A stretch of DNA of 64,000 bases from a virus: positions 248,001 to 312,000 of the IMG/VR virus record IMGVR_UViG_3300049215_000771. One strand, given 5' to 3'. The notes below the pieces were generated by a model. That model was not told the DNA's origin and searched no databases. It worked only from the letters and a program-made list of their open reading frames with translations. Made by a program: the position numbers and the translations under genes. Shown piece after piece: positions 26,401-32,743 of this stretch (position 1 is its first letter; the number at the start of each line of letters is the position of its first letter).

Positions 26401-28160
26401 GAACTACCGGAAACATTACACCACCTGCCGTCACAGACGCCCGTGCAAGGTTGAATGAAGCAAATGCTCCGCTCCAAGAAAGGTTGCGTGCAGCACGGGA
26501 AAGAATGTCGAGAAGAATGACCGAGCGTAGGGCACAACGGGGATTGCCTGCAATTCCAACTGCTCCGACAACGCCCGCCACAACAATGCCTGCAATCCCG
26601 GCGACAACGCCCGCCACAACAATGCCTGTTGTTCCAACAGCGCCAGGTGTGGCTCCTGGTGCGCCGCCGACAACCCCAGCCCCGGCTGGCAACTGGCTTA
26701 CTCGTATGTTGCCTAGCTGGATGGGTGGAACGCCGACGCCAGCACCAGCAACCCCAGCAGGCCCAGCAGCGATGCCGGGTATGCCAATGCCTCCTGCCCC
26801 GCCTGCCCCAGCAACCCCAGCCCCGACAGGCAACTGGCTTACTCGTATGTTGCCTAGCTGGATGGGTGGAACGCCGACGCCAGCAGCGCCGCAAGTAACC
26901 CCTGGAATTACTCCTCAACCGACAGATATTCCGGGGCCGGCTGTTCCACAAACGCCGACTGCTCCGACAAACTTGACACCACCAACTATGCCGGGTGCAA
27001 CAAGACCGCCAAGGACAGTGTTGCCGCCAGTTCAAAGGAACACAACACGTCCACCAAGGACGGTATTGCCGCCAGTCCAGCGGGATATGACACGACCGCC
27101 ACAAACTGTATTGCCCCCTGTAGAAAGGGATGCAACACGACCACCAAGGACGGTATTGCCGCCAGTCCAGCGGGATATAACACGACCGCCACAAACTGTA
27201 TTGCCGCCAGTGGAAAGGGATGCAACACGACCACCAGCCACGGTGTTGCCGCCAGTGGAAAGGAACACAGTACGTCCACCAAGGACTGTACTACCTCCTG
27301 TAGAGAGGGATGCAACACGTCCACCAAGGACTGTACTACCTCCTGTAGAGAGGGACATGACAAGACCACCAAGGACAGTAGTGCCGCCAGTGGAAAGGAA
27401 CACAGTACGTCCGCCAAGGACTGTACTGCCTCCTGTAGAGAGGGATGCAACACGTCCACCAAGGACTGTACTGCCTCCTGTAGAGAGGGATGCAACACGT
27501 CCACCAAGGACTGTACTGCCGCCAGTCCAGCGGGATGCAACACGACCACCAAGGACGGTATTGCCGCCAGTGGAAAGGAACACAGTACGTCCGCCAAGGA
27601 CTGTACTGCCTCCTGTTGGCTCGTTGACTCAGCCACCGATGTCGGCTGTTGCTCCTCCTGGATTGAGGCCACCGACACAACAATTCAACAACTTGTCAAT
27701 GCCGATGCCGATGCCGATGAGGAATTTGGCGAGCGGCGACTCTACTACTTCTACCGTCGAGGGACAAAGCGGACAAACCGCTGCAACCCCAACGGCCCCG
27801 CAAGTACGACCGCTCCCGCCTGCTCAGGCCAATATGGACACGCAGCGTAGGGTGGAGCAAGATCGTGCTTCGTCCCAACCGCCAGTGGCAAGCATTTCGT
27901 CGCCGGAACTTGGTCAGATTGCTGCAAGTTCTCAACAGACCAACAGCAGCATGACGCAGTTGGTGACTTTGATCCAGACGCTCGTGAACTACATGAAGCC
28001 GCAAAACGGAACAGTTGGAAACAGTGACAGTAGCGGGCAGGGAAGGGGTGGTACGAACATGGTGGTAAGTTCCCCACCTAAGTATTACAAGTGGAACACA
28101 GGCAAGCACAATCAAATCGCAGGCAAAGCTGTGACCAACATTAGTGCAAGCAATTACTAA
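14499..28160 (+). CDS. Giant tail tape measure protein, 4,553 aa
   Basis: Position just before the tube adaptor and baseplate genes, size and helical content identify the tape measure, which sets tail length and is ejected with DNA. Order: coiled-coil N-terminus (1-740); one TM segment (about 745-770); two Cys modules CDPC...CVC and CDTC...CVC (about 840-1022); charged helices; a hydrophobic multi-TM region of repeated pairs (about 1168-1690); some 18 repeats of 84-96 residues, each with F..I..FI..GII.PI (about 1890-3465), five of them at an exact 87-aa period; Pro/Gln-rich repeats (3470-4400); Ser/Asn/Gln-rich C-terminus. At about 1.5 Angstrom per residue the helical part would span some 500-680 nm. 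No lysozyme or peptidase motif seen. Confidence 0.88.
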   Translation: MAQVLDSFGRAAEDATMSLKQLRELIKSLAQGKVGPPTSPGQAAQDAGVKMPMPTPDVKPDPNSVDPKVIEEMRDILKEYKKDWDKETDDAKKHVEDTVDLLKNIDQAKEAKSKQPKGVGKDKPSKEDVSMEHSLAQLAHHGLKKGSIQTADWKMFSHVVKADGITQSKLEQIVQLLDKSAKVSKGIKPGTFKVETDLNLSTVKKQVEKEAPGAYKAGKTKRDDSYSAHPAHKALAEMRLEPLVRELSFMKEVLTSITGVLDKMQDAFFGFKVGETLFKGIVKEETKFIRDARAAAYETAGITKETRALQRAYEDIGTTAAITGFNRTEYQKAYLKTLKRGIKDLGTVNKITQAQLNTESQIGVEAGTLSDEFANWHTQMRFNAGQVAEMGRGVRDVAKFTGITGEKLAQAVKSSEQFMTTMRNAATLTASAAKNIIEIQAVSQKMGTADTMAPLMKAMTSTNNLIREASNQTRALLINAAAKVGRVRELMMGTILQSKAGIKDMAKGLEANLRMFGVNSIEEIDNLSDEAKQRLNLQLKAAFGIELGEMRQTIETLKEAGKGLGDRIADINKKLQQNVTIEERKALEEQKRAMTASASLSVLNALDEAAKGAQDMNQALAKFGTRRKQFQDDLNAMGITATDNADVARQAIGTALANINQSLKAGGKQELKIDSSQIEKALQDPVAFRELQAQLTKAEQQAATAAKAQLDPVSEIRQKVNEINDNIRNMSQNVISKLMNSMLGKLAFIAIAIMSVVSTVGLFLIGLYMLKRELGTMLQFVGPSLMKIFDLFKSKLFGGGPTTPAPKGPTTPDAALDIVDKRKKEGKEKTTEAEKKTKTPCDPCPLLTEIVKLLSAIKDCVCQGKEPTIKTAVVDSKGKIIPEEKRAEAAAGMNKYQGMTQEQKATEKLKERKGVTTPTAALPTPQTLPKATETTAAMPKKAEAAAGAAATAVKEKTTCDTCPILKEIAGSIKALDPTMKEMAGKVAALEPVVKAIDPSLKAIASALAPLADIKTLLDAIKQCVCQPKTEQATQAAQPEAKKTTTTPAATAQATATAAATAPAKKIEGLEDPAVVKAKLKQINNDSKLTTVEKKMQTKELVMQRKEIIMQKKAIPLQKREIATEKAREGLVKGQKKEMAKAEPAEPPPTAPSGGWDLESLKKSGPEMAKTAAAILIMAVGVVALGAAIVFLSHKVIKAFNLDMKTVLETAGIVAALAGAGAAIAVAAYGVIEALESKEVQDFVGKAKKGWKDLAKTAAAILIIGPAVVLLGAAVVGATAAILKAFNLNLTTVIETAAVVTAVAGAATAIIVAASKALECMEEMNSLPGAKKLMQNPVKMAWTMAKAGLAMLILAPAIVFLGAAVIKMAQWILGIFNLDARTAMEVGATVAAVILSAGLIAGAIIGAMFGLYGLGLLVDWMYSDPTFIPHITQGAIALLILAPLVLLLAAAVTKFAQWILGAFKLSAKDALDTGMTVAAVIVGAGLIAGAIIGAMYGLYGLGLLAKYAMKYAWTIAMGALALLILTPVMIKLALVIIDMANSLIDLSPKDVENIVNKVTALFEGAGKIALAVLLASGALALLGMAVASGYILYAALMMGLGALALLVLTPAMIKMALAILNMGKELTESISLEEAKKIAEGVKTIFTAAGDVAGAVVDMSGYLLKMGFLSFLNLFGFVTGLLNKGAAFFFEIAKPIGNFVMGLMAMGKAMTQTMPMDQAKKTAEGVKTIFESAGVISDNVQSSVWSLIKMGFLSILNRGGWITSLMDAGAGFFMDLAKPVAKFTLSILALGKAMSQAIDPAKAREIAKGVKDIFDAAAAVNQSLTSQMSTLIKLGMLSWFSFLIPDLDKATEFFMSLAKPAMKFTLILIALGRALVAAAGGPKKIKPLIEGIKGIGEIIEAVSKIMDILIKKIVPMTQAKWFGLFGSSQLEDLADAVPKFRASFESITTFIRDGIIMPIRRTFRNTAQIQKTLAIAKGLADAMQAAAKIMDTVIKSVLPLTRPWFLGWWGNSRLDDLADAIPKFQKSFEKIVDFIKNAIIEPIRSAFRNTKKIAAVIGVAKAIAQAMQAVLPMVNSVQKAVSDLTQARGFFSFIGIGDSKMEQLEKAIPGFQGTFQKIVDFVKNGIIEPIRRAFPHLKKVQPIIAIAKGIGDTVLSIVNMVDTVANKLVPMTERGGIWASMFGDARSQMEKIDALLTGSFQKIFSSMVNFLKNGLIGPITSAFPNLQQVNTILPVVNGVGNAVTAIANMVDALINKLMPLAEKPGFWGRIFGETKSKFEQLEEVIPTIGAMWSSIVYFVRDGLIGPVVRAFPCLKEAESQIKTVELVGKSIKTVADVMETVKEIQQNIDPLAGIRSIFGDIFPKVNPLEKAIPMIQATFIAITKFVKEGIIEPVQSMDANGLKQSVTKLEQMNKAFQLMQDLVDSLQGMMGMTEGGTVSKTTGPWYWRTTVVEKVDPMTDKLQAAIKPISDTFKKITQFVQDGIVVPVSKLDAGDLKKTVKILMWMALALEKVPEVMENLGDVLKMLSPDGNALQSHLATQMINEMQGRWKGWYKWVFTGMATFIKDGIMDPILKNLTDVKKVKTVAKIIMAAAIMLDKLPDMMENLGDALRLLSPDGNALQSHLATQMINEMQGRWKGWYKWVFTGMATFIREGIIDPISKELTDVKKVKTVAKIVVAAAMMLEKLPTMMEGLGNALRLLSPDGNVLQSALATQIINEMQGRWKGWYKWVFTGMAAFIREGIMDPISKNLTEVDKVQTVAKILVAAATMMTKLPPVMQNLGDALRLLSPDGNVLQTALVSQIQGEMNGRWKGWYAKTFTDIAKFIREGIVNPVLGELYDAKTIMTAAKILVAAAQILTVLPVVMQKLGDALRLLSPDGNVLQSALTTQMQNEMAGRWKGWYEKTFRSIAIFMREGIVNPILQELPNVKDIVMAARLMRAMSVILTSLPRVITALASAMGLMSNPDSLRDAPGEKIMEHKEEFRVWFKNIAIFMRDAIVNPILDELPDVKSVLMAARLMRAMSVVISSIPRVILGMANGLMPLVDSGMTLRDTPADKINDSKDEFKEWFRQVAIFMRDGIVAPILEELPDVKSILMAARILRAMSIVVSGVAAIIKNISKVFGTLKPSECINDSPMSMIAAAAPIFADWFMTLTDFLVGGIIDPILLYFPNKEEVAVVVDALRQMINVIRLLPAFLNELSAEIAPMIDGSWMRASPISRIASGVIIFGAWFGALANALIVGIINPIKNEFPKPEEIGQMFNSMQTMNGLLASMPEFLEDLGDQMSKIYDSPIWDEGMKMQVTVFSAYFKHISDALVKGIVTPVEAWPKSAMLQEMVARLRAMSDAVKAVAEVLETFSNKLGPLVNGYWWYSPELSDLSRRVGRFSTYFTGIALSLRDGIIKPIQDNFPAATELQEIVTRVTALNDVIHNLSGAMTELAATIAELNAINMPDLDPEVLGRIAGILNRLALPPAMAPVQTVSFSNPEVSFDPNQFAPPEIQLAAPEVQPASFQMPDAQVLTPPAAPQVQMPTPQALTPPAAPQLQMPMPQVQPASFQVPGSSFQMPAPQVLTPPAAPQVQMPAPQVLTPPAAPQVQMPAPQAQIPAAPQLQMPTPQVRPASFQMPAPQALTPPAAPQLQMPTPQVRPASFQMPAPQALTPPAAPQLQMPTPQVRPAAPLQLPRPQAQQPQMPQQVQNLQIPQVQQVTMPQVQQLQIPQLQNLQIPQVQQLQIPQAQQVQVPPVPAIPSPAQLQQAGATVRPPTITQANIGANAGAAGAGALGGTPTPTPAAPATPATPTPPTPRAPAQGRPATGRPATGRPAAMPGMPMPPAPAAPATPAPTGNWFSRLMPSWMGGTPTPAPAATPATPTPPTPRAPTPGRPAQGRPATGRPATPAAMPGMPMPPAPAAPATPAPTGNWFSRMLPSWMGGTPTPTTPAAMPATPRPPVRPPVTRPAPVQGTATLQQGQITGTTGNITPPAVTDARARLNEANAPLQERLRAARERMSRRMTERRAQRGLPAIPTAPTTPATTMPAIPATTPATTMPVVPTAPGVAPGAPPTTPAPAGNWLTRMLPSWMGGTPTPAPATPAGPAAMPGMPMPPAPPAPATPAPTGNWLTRMLPSWMGGTPTPAAPQVTPGITPQPTDIPGPAVPQTPTAPTNLTPPTMPGATRPPRTVLPPVQRNTTRPPRTVLPPVQRDMTRPPQTVLPPVERDATRPPRTVLPPVQRDITRPPQTVLPPVERDATRPPATVLPPVERNTVRPPRTVLPPVERDATRPPRTVLPPVERDMTRPPRTVVPPVERNTVRPPRTVLPPVERDATRPPRTVLPPVERDATRPPRTVLPPVQRDATRPPRTVLPPVERNTVRPPRTVLPPVGSLTQPPMSAVAPPGLRPPTQQFNNLSMPMPMPMRNLASGDSTTSTVEGQSGQTAATPTAPQVRPLPPAQANMDTQRRVEQDRASSQPPVASISSPELGQIAASSQQTNSSMTQLVTLIQTLVNYMKPQNGTVGNSDSSGQGRGGTNMVVSSPPKYYKWNTGKHNQIAGKAVTNISASNY
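18001..19560 (+). repeat. Tape-measure hydrophobic repeats (multi-TM region)
   Basis: At least five copies of a hydrophobic pair: AAAILIMAVGVVALGAAIVF...AIAVAAYGVIEAL and relatives. Two are very close: AGLIAGAIIGAMFGLYGLGL and AGLIAGAIIGAMYGLYGLGL, about 95 residues apart. Ten or more possible membrane helices. Confidence 0.75.
22076..23380 (+). repeat. Five 261-bp (87-aa) tandem repeats in the tape measure gene
   Basis: The segment beginning GAGTCCTGATGG recurs at 22076, 22337, 22598, 22859 and 23120, exactly 261 nt apart. The first two copies differ at only a few positions over about 125 nt. Each encodes LLSPDGN, GRWKGWY and F.R.GI..P. Confidence 0.88.
24960..25730 (+). repeat. Pro/Gln-rich repeats in tape measure C-terminal region
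   Basis: Degenerate tandem repeats of QMPAPQALTPPAAPQ and then QIPQVQQLQIPQ. A 96-nt block encoding LQMPTPQVRPASF through TPPAAPQ is repeated almost unchanged at about 25315 and 25400. Confidence 0.8.
26011..26887 (+). repeat. Four copies of a Trp-containing motif in the tape measure
   Basis: GNWFSRLMPSWMGGTPTP and variants (F/L, S/T, L/M) begin near 26018, 26239, 26687 and 26828, each set in Pro/Ala/Thr-rich linker. Confidence 0.8.
27003..27626 (+). repeat. Fourteen 45-bp repeats, RPPRTVLPPVERDAT
   Basis: 15-residue unit RPPRTVLPPV(E/Q)R(D/N)xT/V repeated about 14 times head to tail with few substitutions; the last is truncated before GSLTQPP. Codon choice alternates between two sub-types, which suggests duplication of multi-unit blocks. 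Confidence 0.9.
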
Positions 28161-28168
28161 GGAGAAAA

Positions 28169-28699
28169 ATGGCACAAGCTACATCACCAGGCGGCAATTT
28201 AATTGAGATTGACGATTGTTACATTGACATCAATGGAACGCTTCTTACTCAAAGAATGCTGCCTGATATTACAGACGCCAAGGGAGCCAGTTACCCGGAA
28301 GAACCTTTGATGGGTCGGTCTACTCCGCTGAAAACTTACTCCCACTCGGAAACACGCACTATTTCTTGGACCATGCACTTCATCGTGTGCAAAGAAGAAG
28401 ACATCCAGGAGAACCTGGCAAACCTTCGGGCCATCGAAAGTGCCGTGTATCCGGTTGATAACGCATCAAACGCCCCGTACCAGCCGCCAAACCTTTGTCG
28501 CATCAAGTGCGGCCAGATGCTTGGCGATAACGAGTTGTGTGCGGCCATGAAAAGCTATTCAGTGAAATTCCCGCCAGATGTTGCGTGGGATGAAGAAACT
28601 TTGTTGCCCTACAAGTTCGATGTCGATATGTCGTTCGACGTGGTTTACGACAGCAGCGATCTGCCGGGGGCAGACAGGATTTTTGCTACTGGAGAGTAA
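28169..28699 (+). CDS. Baseplate/tail-tube adaptor-like protein, 176 aa
   Basis: SD AAGGAG precedes the ATG. The ordered features YSHSETRTISWTMHFIV, then PPNLCRIKCGQML, then an alternating beta C-terminus (LPYKFDVDMSFDVVYDSSDL) fit the tube-initiator/adaptor fold of contractile tails (T4 gp48/gp54 and relatives), where PP-x-x-x-R-x-x-x-G is common. Its place right after the tape measure and before a LysM-like protein agrees. Assignment rests on pattern and order rather than a diagnostic motif. Confidence 0.6.
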   Translation: MAQATSPGGNLIEIDDCYIDINGTLLTQRMLPDITDAKGASYPEEPLMGRSTPLKTYSHSETRTISWTMHFIVCKEEDIQENLANLRAIESAVYPVDNASNAPYQPPNLCRIKCGQMLGDNELCAAMKSYSVKFPPDVAWDEETLLPYKFDVDMSFDVVYDSSDLPGADRIFATGE

Positions 28700-28701
28700 C
28701 A

Positions 28702-29028
28702 ATGGCGAATTACTACGAAGAAACATTGATTAACGCACGAAGGTTTGTGCCGGTGACGAGCCGGTACGCCAACGAAACGGTGATCTATTACACGGATAGA
28801 AAACTGTTGGCCTACAAAACATACATCAGGCCAGAATACAAAAAAGACGCCAAGGACAAGTTCACTGTCGTCACGAAACGGTATGAATACAGGCCCGATC
28901 TTACATCCTACGACGCTTACGGAACGCCAGATTTCTGGTGGAAAATCATGGAAGCAAATGGGATTTGGGATGTGTTCGATTTCAAAGCCGGCCTCAACAT
29001 CAGATTGCCGGGCAACATTTTCCTATAA
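28702..29028 (+). CDS. LysM/gp53-like baseplate protein, 108 aa
   Basis: The C-terminal half YGTPDFWWKIMEANGIWDVF then LNIRLPGNIFL follows the gpX/gp53 pattern: YGDPxxWWxIxxxNGI...G..LxIP. These small LysM-like domains bind between tube and wedge in P2 and T4. It starts 2 nt after the upstream stop and is followed 8 nt later by the hub gene, so the baseplate genes are one operon. Confidence 0.72.
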   Translation: MANYYEETLINARRFVPVTSRYANETVIYYTDRKLLAYKTYIRPEYKKDAKDKFTVVTKRYEYRPDLTSYDAYGTPDFWWKIMEANGIWDVFDFKAGLNIRLPGNIFL

Positions 29029-29036
29029 GGAGATAA

Positions 29037-30530
29037 ATGTCATCTTGCGAATTTGATTGTCTTGCACAATACCAATGCGGCCAAGTAGAGCAATTGCCGC
29101 CTGGTGCTATTTATGGTCCCTGGGTTCAGATCGGACTTTCAGGAGAAGGTACAAACATCACGGTCGGTAATCATTCCTCCCCACCAGACAACCACGCCTG
29201 CATCAAATCCTTCGAGTACGGATTCTCCGAGGGCGCTGGCATGAAGGTGGAAATTTACGACGAGGAAGGTAGCCGGCTTTCCACCTTCGTCAACCGCATC
29301 AGCAAAACTGTTTGCCAAGCACCAAATGACTACAAGCTGACGGTAAATTTTGGGTGGATCACTGTAGATTGCAATGGAAACACCAACATTATCAGCACCC
29401 AAAATTTCGGCAACACGTTGTACTTCCTCCCACTGAAAATCGAAGTGGCGTTCGAGAACGGCAAGATCAAATACACTATTGAAGGTACAGACCTTCAGGA
29501 CCGCATCTCGGAAACTCGTGTTGAAAACGCCCGTGGGACGGAAGACGCACGAGTGGATTTGAAAACAGCCATTCGTGAACTATTTGCCGATAGCTGTCCA
29601 AAAATTGACGACATTCGATTTACTGACGCCGAACATCCAGATGCGCCAGATGGATGGCACTTCAAAAACAGTGACGGCGGACCAAATGGACCGAGGGCAG
29701 TGTGGACTACAGACCAGCAGAATGCGATGGCGACAACGAGGAAATGGATTTCTCCTTTGCTCACGGAAAACGACAAAGGTGTAATCCTTCAGTGGAAACA
29801 AGATGAGGACCATCCGGTTCTGGTTTTGTTGGAAGACCCAAACCCGGCCCCGGACGAAAACGAAAGCTGCTGCGAGAACAGCATTGGCACCTACATCGTA
29901 AATGGAGGCAACTGCACTCCCGTTCTCGGATTCACACCACAGATCAATTGGGCATTGAGTTCCAACGCCGGCTCCGGTGGTCAGCAGGCGGGTGGCGCAT
30001 CTGCCAACAACCAGCAACAGGTCGGTAGGCCAGACTCCAACATTGAACGTGTTGGTACGCAAACACAATGGCCTGTGAATCAGAACGATAATATGTGGCG
30101 TCCACAAGACTTGATCGTTCACCGGGCACAAGAAGCTAACGCCGCTCACGAAGCCGCCAACCGCTTCCGTGAAGTTCCGCAAAGCATCAACGCCGAGTTG
30201 AAATTGATGGGTGATCCATCCCTAGCCTTCCCATTGGGCGGGTCTGGTTTGGTGGGCAAATCTGTCTCACTCGTCGTCATCAACCCTTTCTACATTCAGG
30301 AATGTGAATGGATCGCTCAACCTCCCTGTAACGAAATGTTGAGCAACAAAAGATGGATGATTATGGGAGCTAATCACCAAATTAGAGAAGGTTCTTACAC
30401 CACAACACTGAAGTTGTTCCTTGCTGTGCCGAACGTGGACCTGGAACCTGGTACGCCGCTTGGTGGACCTGGCTGTGGAAGATTGACCTTCGACAACGAC
30501 CGCAGCGGCGGCAACGACGAGGACAGCTAA
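29037..30530 (+). CDS. Baseplate hub protein (gp27/gpD-like), 497 aa
   Basis: SD AAGGAGATAA precedes the ATG. The N-terminal beta domain carries KSFEYGFSEGAGMKVEIYDE, typical of hub proteins where a field equation-like domain meets the tube. Its middle (KIKYTIEGTDLQDRI) is like the gp27 second barrel, and the C-terminus (KRWMIMGANHQIREGSYTTT) resembles the last hub strand. A low-complexity linker (NAGSGGQQAGGASANNQQQ) lies near residue 310. It forms the platform for the spike encoded next, with TAATG overlap. Confidence 0.65.
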   Translation: MSSCEFDCLAQYQCGQVEQLPPGAIYGPWVQIGLSGEGTNITVGNHSSPPDNHACIKSFEYGFSEGAGMKVEIYDEEGSRLSTFVNRISKTVCQAPNDYKLTVNFGWITVDCNGNTNIISTQNFGNTLYFLPLKIEVAFENGKIKYTIEGTDLQDRISETRVENARGTEDARVDLKTAIRELFADSCPKIDDIRFTDAEHPDAPDGWHFKNSDGGPNGPRAVWTTDQQNAMATTRKWISPLLTENDKGVILQWKQDEDHPVLVLLEDPNPAPDENESCCENSIGTYIVNGGNCTPVLGFTPQINWALSSNAGSGGQQAGGASANNQQQVGRPDSNIERVGTQTQWPVNQNDNMWRPQDLIVHRAQEANAAHEAANRFREVPQSINAELKLMGDPSLAFPLGGSGLVGKSVSLVVINPFYIQECEWIAQPPCNEMLSNKRWMIMGANHQIREGSYTTTLKLFLAVPNVDLEPGTPLGGPGCGRLTFDNDRSGGNDEDS

Positions 30531-32731
30531 TGTCAGTAGTAAGCCAACAACAATTCGCCAAACTCGAACAACGACTCAAAGAAATCGAAGTGCGATTCGG
30601 CAACATGCTGTACGATACTCGTGGTGTTGTACAATCAGAATTGAAAGACCGAATGATTGTTCACAGTCAGTCGGAATCTCAATTTGGGTTGTACACCGCC
30701 CTGTGCATCGACACCATTGACATTTGGAAACAAAATCGCATCAGGTTTTTCTGTCCGGCCTTCCACAATCCGAAGCGTCCGATCAAGGAGATGCCCTGGG
30801 CTTACCCTGTTTCCAACATGGGTGGTTTTGACGATTGTGGTTTGACTTGGGTTCCACCTGCTGGTTCAACTGTCTGCATCTTGTTTGAAGCGGGCCAGCG
30901 GTCATCGCCGTTCTACATTGGTACGACCTGGCATCGTAACCGTGGGCCGGGCGGCAACTTGTTTGGCTTCAACATTGACGAATACTACCGAGTTTGGGCT
31001 GGGCATCGTGGCGGCTATTTGGTAGGGCCGGATGACGAATCTCAGGTTTTCCCGCCGTGGAACACAGAAAACTACAACGGATTTGATCTTTCCTCCATCG
31101 TAGATTTCTCCTCCAACCCGGAGGCACAAAAACTAATCACCTATCCAAATATCTACGGCTTCAAAACACCTGAGAAGCACATGATAAAAATGACGGATGG
31201 TGATCCCAAGTGTAATCGACGATGGAAACGATTCGAGATCATGTCCGGTTGTGGCAACTGGATCATGTTGAAAGACGACCACCTTCATTACGCCGGACAG
31301 TGGGCGCATCCACAGTGCGGCGTCAAAGATGGTGAGACTTCCTGCGTACAAGGTGCGTCCAATAGCAGCGAAACCGACATCACCAGACAGCAGGGTTTAT
31401 CTCCTGATGGAACTACTGCGCATGACGTTCCGACTACAAGCGATCCAATCTCGAAACAATTTGCCGATGTAACAAGTTCAACCTTCCAGTCGGCCCCAAA
31501 AACTGAGAATACACCGTGCCAGGGAACGCACAGCAACAGCAGTATCATTGGAGGACATCCAGCAACATCTGCTGATGATTCGCCGTATATAAACTCTCAA
31601 GCCGGCGCTAATCCATTCTTCAAACATCAAAGCGAGTGCCGACCCTATCAGGGACCGGGCACGCCCCAAAACAACAGAATCGACTTACCGCAGTCTGGCA
31701 TTCAGATTATGTCGATTTCCGGCCACACCATTGTTATGGATGATTCAGTAGAAGAACCTTCCGGCGATCCACGTTGGGAACGTGGAATACAACCATTTGA
31801 TTTCGGTTGCAACAATCACTATTCCGGGCGAACGTACTGGAAGTCTGCCACAGGCCACTGCATTGAGATGCGGGATGTAGAAGACCCTCCACACGTCCAA
31901 AACGCTATGTTGCGTGGTGAATTCAACTTCATCAGGCTGCTGACGGCGACTGGCAACAAAATCGAACTAAACGACCACACTGTAGGTGCGCCGAACTGTC
32001 CTGGCTGTCCGCCAAACGTAGCTGGAAACAAGCGTGGCATCATGCTTGCCAGCACAGCGGGTCACACCATCGAGATGCACGACGAACTAAACCAACAGTG
32101 CGGTCCTTGTCGCATGGAAGGTGGCGTACCTGCTCCGATGGCGAACCCAGGAAACGCTTATGTGAGGATTAGGACGGGGTACGGACTGGAGATGATGTAT
32201 CACGACGACAACCGCCAAGACAAAACAGTTCAACAATACATTCAGATTTTCTGTCCGCAGAAAGACAACAAGGTTCGTGGGCCGCACATCATGAGGTTCC
32301 AGGAAGCACCATCTGGACCTGGATTGATTTTCTTGAGGGCTGGCGGAAACTACATCATCATGACCTACGATAACATGATTGAAATCGTAGGAGACATCAA
32401 GAAAAATCCTTCCGACAAGATCGAAATCATCAGCAAATTGAAGCTGGTGTACACCAAGGACTTCTATGTGAACGTAACTGAGAAGTCGCATGTATTTGTG
32501 GCGAAGAATGACATTCTCCTGTTGGCCGGATGTGATTGTTCATCACCGCAGTTCAACGAAATATGCGGTAGCAGTTGCGGCCCATGCGTTGGACCTGTGT
32601 TGGTTTATGTTGGCGGTTGCATCAGGTTGAGCGACCGCATATATGGTTCTTCTTCACTCAGCGCAACACCAGCTAACATCTTCATGTTGGAACCGCTGGT
32701 CAAGTGTCCGCAGGGTGGGGGCTGCGGCTAA
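30530..32731 (+). CDS. Baseplate central spike (gp5/VgrG-like), 733 aa
   Basis: After a short N-terminal helix, an OB-fold-like domain carries RIRFFCPAFHNP, MPWAYPVSNMGG and GSTVCILFEAGQRSSPFYIG (about 65-140), the standard gp5/VgrG N-terminal signature. The rest is beta-rich with repeated IMS/IEM strands such as GHTIVMDDSVE, GHCIEMRDVED, NKIELNDHT and GHTIEMHDE, as in a triple-stranded beta-helix that pierces the envelope. No lysozyme insert is present. The C-terminus is Cys-rich (CDCSS, CGSSCGPC) and may bind a tip metal. PPWNTENYNG near residue 175 recurs in the 135-aa protein at 38677. Confidence 0.8.
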   Translation: MSVVSQQQFAKLEQRLKEIEVRFGNMLYDTRGVVQSELKDRMIVHSQSESQFGLYTALCIDTIDIWKQNRIRFFCPAFHNPKRPIKEMPWAYPVSNMGGFDDCGLTWVPPAGSTVCILFEAGQRSSPFYIGTTWHRNRGPGGNLFGFNIDEYYRVWAGHRGGYLVGPDDESQVFPPWNTENYNGFDLSSIVDFSSNPEAQKLITYPNIYGFKTPEKHMIKMTDGDPKCNRRWKRFEIMSGCGNWIMLKDDHLHYAGQWAHPQCGVKDGETSCVQGASNSSETDITRQQGLSPDGTTAHDVPTTSDPISKQFADVTSSTFQSAPKTENTPCQGTHSNSSIIGGHPATSADDSPYINSQAGANPFFKHQSECRPYQGPGTPQNNRIDLPQSGIQIMSISGHTIVMDDSVEEPSGDPRWERGIQPFDFGCNNHYSGRTYWKSATGHCIEMRDVEDPPHVQNAMLRGEFNFIRLLTATGNKIELNDHTVGAPNCPGCPPNVAGNKRGIMLASTAGHTIEMHDELNQQCGPCRMEGGVPAPMANPGNAYVRIRTGYGLEMMYHDDNRQDKTVQQYIQIFCPQKDNKVRGPHIMRFQEAPSGPGLIFLRAGGNYIIMTYDNMIEIVGDIKKNPSDKIEIISKLKLVYTKDFYVNVTEKSHVFVAKNDILLLAGCDCSSPQFNEICGSSCGPCVGPVLVYVGGCIRLSDRIYGSSSLSATPANIFMLEPLVKCPQGGGCG

Positions 32732-32743
32732 TGGAGGTAACTG

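Noticed and set aside
24672-27678. Minus-strand frames rich in Trp/Cys or Val/Ala/Leu opposite the Pro-rich part of the tape measure
   Set aside because: Composition follows from reading Pro/Gln repeats backwards; no RBS and no sensible domain.
30530-32731. Lysozyme domain in the spike
   Set aside because: Looked for a gp5-type Glu/Asp/Thr lysozyme insert between the OB fold and the beta-helix; none is visible.
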